This document shows positions 59,216-64,000 of a DNA stretch of 64,000 nucleotides, piece after piece. The stretch lies in NCBI GenBank assembly GCA_036936605.1, contig JAUPFV010000005.1, forward strand, positions 7,958,345 through 8,022,344, read 5' to 3'. The notes under the pieces are model-generated. The model did no database searches. It had not been told where the DNA came from and saw nothing but the letters and a program-made list of their open reading frames with translations. This DNA is from Limnanthes douglasii subsp. nivea. Taxonomy: Eukaryota; Streptophyta; Magnoliopsida; Brassicales; Limnanthaceae. Made by a program: the position numbers and the translations under genes. Numbering within the stretch: the stretch's first letter is position 1; every line of letters begins with the position of its first letter.

Positions 59216-61741
59216 ATGACCTTACCATCGTCATGTACTAAAACACAAACCTCTAAAATAGAAAACCTGATCGAATACACCCATGTACCAAAAAACTCCC
59301 AGGTTAATGAATCTTCATTACCTTTGGTAAGCCCTTATAACCTTTACCGGAAAAAAGGATCTTTGACAAAAAATATTCGAACTCTGATCAGTACTAAAAG
59401 ACCTCTACTAAAAGAATATGTTCAGTCTTCTAGACTGGATCAGTGTGTCCTGCATGCAACTACGGCAGAACAATATGTCACCATGGAGATACCAGAAGAA
59501 TTCATAACCCGGTGGAAAGAAGAAGGATACACGCACCTCCATCTCGGAGCTGTCCGGGTAGTCCTAACACACCATGGGAGGAAAGGGTTGCCGGTCACGG
59601 CGAGACTCGCTTTGTTGGACACAAGGTTCTTACAATACCAGCACGCGGTCATAGGCACGATCCTTACGACTCTCCATGCTGGAAGTGCAGTTCTGACGTT
59701 CTTCCCCAATTTCAATCTGTCACTTCGAGATCCAAATCTTGCCACCTTTTTAAAGGTTCAGGTCCAGATTACAGGAGCCGAGCAAAAACGATCTTCTATG
59801 CCGGCTACCTTGCACCACCAGATTGTCTATCGTTTGCAAGATCATGCTATGGATCTGCCATCAAAACAAGAATCCTCTAATGCTCTCTTGGTGCTAGCAA
59901 GCAATGATGAGCAAATCCCGACTATCGTCCAGATTCCAAGACAGATCCCAAAGGAAGAACTCCATAAGCTTATGCCATTGGAATGGATCACGAATTATGA
60001 GAAAACTCAAACAGAGACACATCTTCTCAGAGCAGCAGACCCTACTTTCCTTAGACAAGACAATGGAACAGTAAAAACGGTGTATAAACTTGAAGATGAA
60101 GAAGGGGCAAAAGTTCCAATCTTTCATTCTAATATGGTGCACCCGGTTTACAAGCCAAGAGAAAAACATATACCCATTTCCCGTTTCCACCCAGACGGAT
60201 CACATTCTTATACTGATAAGATAGACGGACACTTCATTTGGGATGCTGATCCCTCTATGTGCGATGAAGGGTGTACATGCTGGATGGAGGGCTCTGATTC
60301 TGATGACGACTCAGAAGAAGACGAGGAAAGGATCTTAGATCTCCAAGACATGAAAAGTACAGATAAAGATGATCCTCTCCATTCCTGTATGATGTTTTCA
60401 CCCGGATCAACATCATACGTAGATGAGTTTCCAAAACTAGAAAAGCACGTGGACGCACAAACAAAGGTTGTATCCAAGCCGTATGTACAACCTTCCTCGA
60501 TATTGCCAAGTGGAAAGATGGAAGAACCCAGCCAACAGGAAGCTGTCCTAAATTGGCATACAAACAACGCCATTGCTCAGAATATGGTTCTTCACAAAAT
60601 AGACCACAAGGTAGAAGAAGTCCTCTCCCAGAATAAACAAGTCGAACGTAACTTTGGAGAGTTGAACCGCCAAATTCAACAACTGTATCAAAAATTACGA
60701 TCGCAAATTGCTCAGCTAGATAAGGAGTTAAGGAGCATGATATTACAGAAAAAGACGGGACGGGAGTTTGACCAGAAGGAAGCAGAAATCAAAAAATTGA
60801 AAGCAGATATTGCTATGATCGAATCTGACATGATGATGTCACATATGCCCTTCCCTACGTATACTAATCCGGTACACGTTCCGAAAGAAACAAGTCCATC
60901 TTTCTTTCCTCAACTACCCGACTACTCGAGCCATTTTAAGATGACTCATGATATATTAAGGCCTACTCCAAAGCCCGTGCTAAAGAAAGAACAAAAGGGG
61001 AAAGAGAAAATCGAGGACCTACCCCAAAATATGGTTTTTCAAGTCCCAGACTGGAAGGAAAACTCTCCATCCACTGAAGGTGAGCTCACGGAAAGTGAAG
61101 AGCTGGGATCCGAAATGGCTGATATTACCAACCTACTTATGGCCAACTCTGTAGAATCAGATGCCCGAGCGGAGGACACGGAGAATATAGAAGAAGAAAC
61201 GGTTCCTCTGACATTTAAAAAGGATCCCCTCAAACCAACAGGAGGTCCTTGGTTCACTTTTGATGACGTTCTTCCTCACCAACGGAGAACAAGGCTGCAT
61301 GAGTTTGGAGCATGGATTGATCTCCAAATGACCAGGAACGGGGTCGAACTATCAGATGTCCTGAGAGAATTTGCCTCCCGAATGACGGGATCTCTTAGGG
61401 AATGGTTCCATACTTTGGGTGACTACCGGCAGCTACAGTTCTACCAAGTACAAGAGGCCTCAAGTATTCTGGGAACCATACATCAAGAATTTATCGGAGA
61501 CTATTCTCTGATAGATAGAAAGGCCCGACAAGAATACTTTGAAATGAAATGTTGTTCCTTAGAGGCCAAAGATCTTGAGTATCACTACCAGAGGATGTCC
61601 AAAAGGTATTATATGCTCAACGGGTATAATGACCCCAATTTGAGGCACACGTATATTGCATCTCTTCCTACAGAGGTTCAACCGGACCTACAGAAAGCTA
61701 TTGCAGCGACAGGAAGAGAAGTGGCCAGAATCACCTTATGA
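59216..61741 (+). pseudogene. EPRV movement protein - coiled coil - coat protein N-terminal frame (841 aa)
   Basis: This is the front part of the viral polyprotein. Residues about 80-217 are a 30K-superfamily movement protein, with the conserved LLDTRF at 133-138 followed by the beta-rich core; such proteins line plasmodesmata to pass virus between cells. Residues about 380-420 are acidic. A long coiled coil spans about 455-545 (heptads in LNRQIQQLYQKL and QIAQLDKEL). A second acidic stretch precedes the coat-protein (gag-like) domain from about 677 (PWFTFDDVLPHQRR, REWFHTLGDY). The frame stops at a TGA (61739-61741), yet coat-like and Lys-rich sequence continues in the same frame, so the stop is a disabling mutation. 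The ATG at 59216 is the first after the short uORF. Confidence 0.9.
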
Positions 61742-62821
61742 GAGATTCATCAACTAACTCTTTCGGTGATCGAGAAATTATGCGACCAACAAAGGCTTTT
61801 CAAGTCAATGATGAATAATAATAAATTACTCACTAAGGCTTGTCGAAAGCCTTACCTGGAGATCAAATGTAAAGGCAAAAAGGAGTGCACATGCTCTACG
61901 AAGAAAAAGACGCACTTCAAAAAATTTAAGAAGAAATTTCAGAAAGCTAAGAGGTATAAAAGGCCTTTCAAATTCTTCCAGAAGAAAAATTTCAGGAGAT
62001 CCTCAGCAAAATCAGATAGATGTTTTGTATGTGGACAAAAAGGACATTTTTCAAGAAATTGTCCGAACAAACCAGAAAAGGCGGCCCGAATGTTGCAACA
62101 AGTGCAAAACAGTTTCCCAATAGGAGACGCAGACGTCAAGTCTCTCTTCTCTGAACAAAAAGAGACAAATGAGGAAACAGTGTTTGCCCTAAATGTCTCA
62201 GAAGACTCGATCTCAGAAGAAGATTCTTACGATGATGACTCAGGAATAAGTGACACCGAGATTCCTATTTATACTGCCCAAGCTTGCTCGGCTCAACCAA
62301 CGGCTGCAGTTCCACTGGTATAAATTCATATTCTTCCTTCTAAATACGATAAACCAATCTCCGTGATTGGGTTTATGGATACCGGGGCACACAGAAGCAT
62401 GATGAATCCAGCCATCCTTCCTTCAGAATATTGGGTTAAGCATACAGAATACTTCCGAGCAGCTGACGGAGAGGTTTTTAAAACTGAGTTAATCACGAGG
62501 AACCCAATTGGAATCCAGTTCTTCCCTGACTGCATCATCTGGACAAAAGTTTTGGGAACAAACCTGCCAGGAAAAGATATATTGGTTGGTTTTGACGTAT
62601 ATCAGCAAGCCAAAAGGCTTCAGATCTTGCCAGAAGGAGTTAGATTCAAGAGGTCGATGAAGCTATATACAACTGTACACAAGCTGTTCTCCTTGTCAGA
62701 AGCCTCTTCTAGCTACTCACAAAGCTTCTTCCACTATGCACAGACTCCCATGCAGATTTCCAACATCCCAACCCGTTATGGAAGAACAAAGACTTTTTTA
62801 TCCATCTGCCATTCAAGCTTA
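61742..62821 (+). pseudogene. EPRV coat protein end, zinc knuckle and protease, broken
   Basis: It continues the movement/coat frame after the TGA. A Lys/Phe-rich nucleic-acid-binding stretch (about 61880-62000) leads to the CCHC knuckle (62021-62062) and an acidic linker (SEEDSYDDDSG). A TAA at 62321-62323 interrupts the frame just before the protease; the minus copy has a sense codon there. The protease motif DTGAH follows at about 62377-62391. Near 62719, a 10-base deletion relative to the minus copy shifts the frame, so downstream residues up to 62833 are out of frame. Three lesions thus disable this copy. Confidence 0.9.
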
Positions 62822-64000
62822 ATGAAGACCTAAATCCGACCAAGGCTACGCATCCGGGTATGTCTCCATCTGATTTAGTCCTCACACAAAAAGAATACCA
62901 AGAGCTTCTGCAGCAAGGACTTATTGAGCCCACTACATCAGAATGGGCCTGTCAAGCTTTTTATGTTGAAAAACGATCCGAGAAGGCCAGGGGAAAAAAG
63001 AGGCTCGTCATCGACTATAAACCTCTTAATCACTTTCTAAGAGATGACAAGTTTCCGCTACCTAAAATAAACACCTTATTCATCCATCTCAAAGAAGCCC
63101 ATGTCTTCTCCAAATTCGACCTAAAAGCAGGATTCTTGCAAGTAGGGATAGATCCGAGCGAGAGATCCAAGACAGCATTCTGCATCCCCAATGCTCATTA
63201 CCAATGGACAGTTATGCCTTTCGGACTCAAAGTAGCTCCTTCCATCTTCCAGAAAACAATGACAAAGATTTTCCATCCCATACTACATCATGCTTTGGTG
63301 TACATTGACGACATACTGTTATTCTCAAAAAACGATAAAGAACACCTGGTCTTGCTTGGAAAATTCCAGTCAATTGTGCAGGAGTATGGGATTATGCTAT
63401 CTGAAAGAAAAAGCCAACTAGGAAGAACTAGCATAGACTTCCTAGGCATGCAGTTTTCCAACGGAAAATACCAACCTGGGCCACACATCGCTCAGGAACT
63501 TCAAAAGTTCCCAGATAAAGATCGGACAACAAAACAGATACAACAGCTTCTGGGCATTGTCAACTACCTGAAAGACTTTCTACCACACGCTTCCCGAGAT
63601 ACGAGCCAGTTATCAAAGATGTTGAGAAAAACAGCACCACCTTGGGGACCAGCGCAGACAGCAGCGGTAAAAAATTTAAAAGAGGTAACACAAAATCCTC
63701 CTCTCTTAAAGATTCCTGGAGAGGGTAAGAGAATTTTGCAGACAGATGCGAGTGACGAATTCTGGGGAGCTATTTTACTCGAAGAAATTGAAGGCAAAAG
63801 ACACTTTTGTGGACATGCGAGTGGACAATTCAAAGATGCTGAAAAACACTATCATACCGTCTACAAAGAAACACTAGCTGTCAAATACGGAATCAAGAAA
63901 TTCGAGTTTCATCTACTCGGCTATCATTTTCTGGTGCAACTCGATAATTCCTCATTCCCAAAAGTTCTTGAATTTCGTAACAAATCGCTCCCTGAGAAAC
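62822..64000 (+). pseudogene. EPRV reverse transcriptase and RNase H, open to the window end
   Basis: The frame resumes after the 10-base deletion and stays open to 64000. It reads LVIDYKPLNHFL, FSKFDLKAGF, MPFGLKVAPSIFQ, the catalytic YIDD near 63302-63313, then DFLGMQFSNG, and RNase H from about 63740 with QTDASDEFWG and ETLAVKYGIKKFEFH. The nonsense codon that splits the minus copy at the RT/RNase H border is not present here. In the conserved 'GFWQVG' segment this copy has leucine for tryptophan. No start codon of its own is expected; in the virus this part is released from the polyprotein by the protease. The 3' end lies beyond the window. Confidence 0.9.

Larger units (their letters stand above)
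59070..64000 (+). mobile_element. Endogenous pararetrovirus, plus-strand partial copy (runs off the window)
   Basis: Order: PBS remnant (59070-59080), leader, movement protein, coiled coil, coat protein, zinc knuckle, protease, RT, RNase H. The window ends inside RNase H. The start coincides with the PBS, where one strand of the open-circular virion DNA has its discontinuity. The copy lacks any upstream viral promoter on this side, since the neighbour is the reversed pol region. Compared with the minus copy, overlapping parts are nearly identical: I count five residue differences, one of them a stop, across about 240 aligned positions from the knuckle to the protease end. They are therefore recent relatives. 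Confidence 0.93.

Noticed and set aside
59071..59280. ATG at 59280 as start of a viral pol protein on the minus strand
   Set aside because: The first 70 residues are the antisense of the other copy's leader and movement-protein start. The viral part begins at the junction, residue 71.
59440..61257. Frames overlapping the movement/coat ORF on other frames and the minus strand, up to 145 residues
   Set aside because: Shadow frames. None has a domain, and the true frame has clear movement and coat motifs.
1..64000. A novel multi-gene defence or metabolic system
   Set aside because: No cluster of intact unknown genes is present. Apart from the LBD gene, long frames are viral or transposon remnants. 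The novelty lies in the viral rearrangement and the repeat structures.

Overview
This is an intergenic-type stretch of a flowering-plant (probably eudicot) nuclear genome. The evidence is the very AT-rich sequence, a two-exon LOB-domain (LBD) gene with a plant-type promoter, plant LINE, Ty1/copia, Ty3/gypsy, SINE and foldback (MITE-like) remnants, and an endogenous plant pararetrovirus (Caulimoviridae). I cannot name the species. The only apparently intact host gene is the LBD gene at 43687-44984 (+). Nearly every other long open frame is a decayed transposon or viral frame, or a chance ORF.

Layout: 1-2.2 kb is the 3' half of a dead LINE (+). 2.6-4.4 kb is a degenerate tandem array with a ~420 bp period. 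5.4-5.8 kb and 17.5-17.8 kb are two members of one foldback family. 9.0-13.6 kb is a decayed Ty1/copia element (+) with a hAT-like MITE in its 5' LTR. 19.3-22.3 kb is a Tat-like Ty3/gypsy remnant (+) whose reverse transcriptase contains a local inverted duplication. 22.35-24.2 kb is a small non-coding LTR element (-). 24.69-24.76 kb is a bare poly(A) tract between 14-bp direct repeats. 25.2-30.0 kb is a probable copia remnant (-). 30.7-33.3 kb is a short-period array split by a LINE 3' end (-), with a second LINE end at 34.9-35.5 kb. 37.6-39.95 kb is a copia remnant (+) with a 3' LTR; a rearranged LTR of the same family lies inverted at 34.3-34.8 kb. 42.4-43.25 kb is a ~123-bp tandem array ending about 0.4 kb upstream of the LBD gene. 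45.85-46.08 kb is a SINE with perfect 16-bp target-site duplications. 46.1-47.2 kb is a ~76-bp satellite-like array. 49.7-53.1 kb is a gypsy remnant (-).

The most interesting region is 55.2-64.0 kb, which holds two partial copies of one petuvirus/florendovirus-like endogenous pararetrovirus joined head to head. The minus copy runs from the zinc knuckle through protease, reverse transcriptase, RNase H, a long unassigned C-terminal region, a 35S-like promoter and the tRNA-Met primer-binding site (PBS). The plus copy starts inside the PBS, at the site of the viral minus-strand DNA discontinuity. It continues through a short leader, movement protein, coiled coil, coat protein, zinc knuckle, protease, RT and RNase H and leaves the window still open. 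A 4-bp microhomology marks the junction at 59070-59073. Both copies carry disabling changes, at different sites. The shared pol region forms a long inverted repeat, which could in principle give hairpin RNA and siRNAs.
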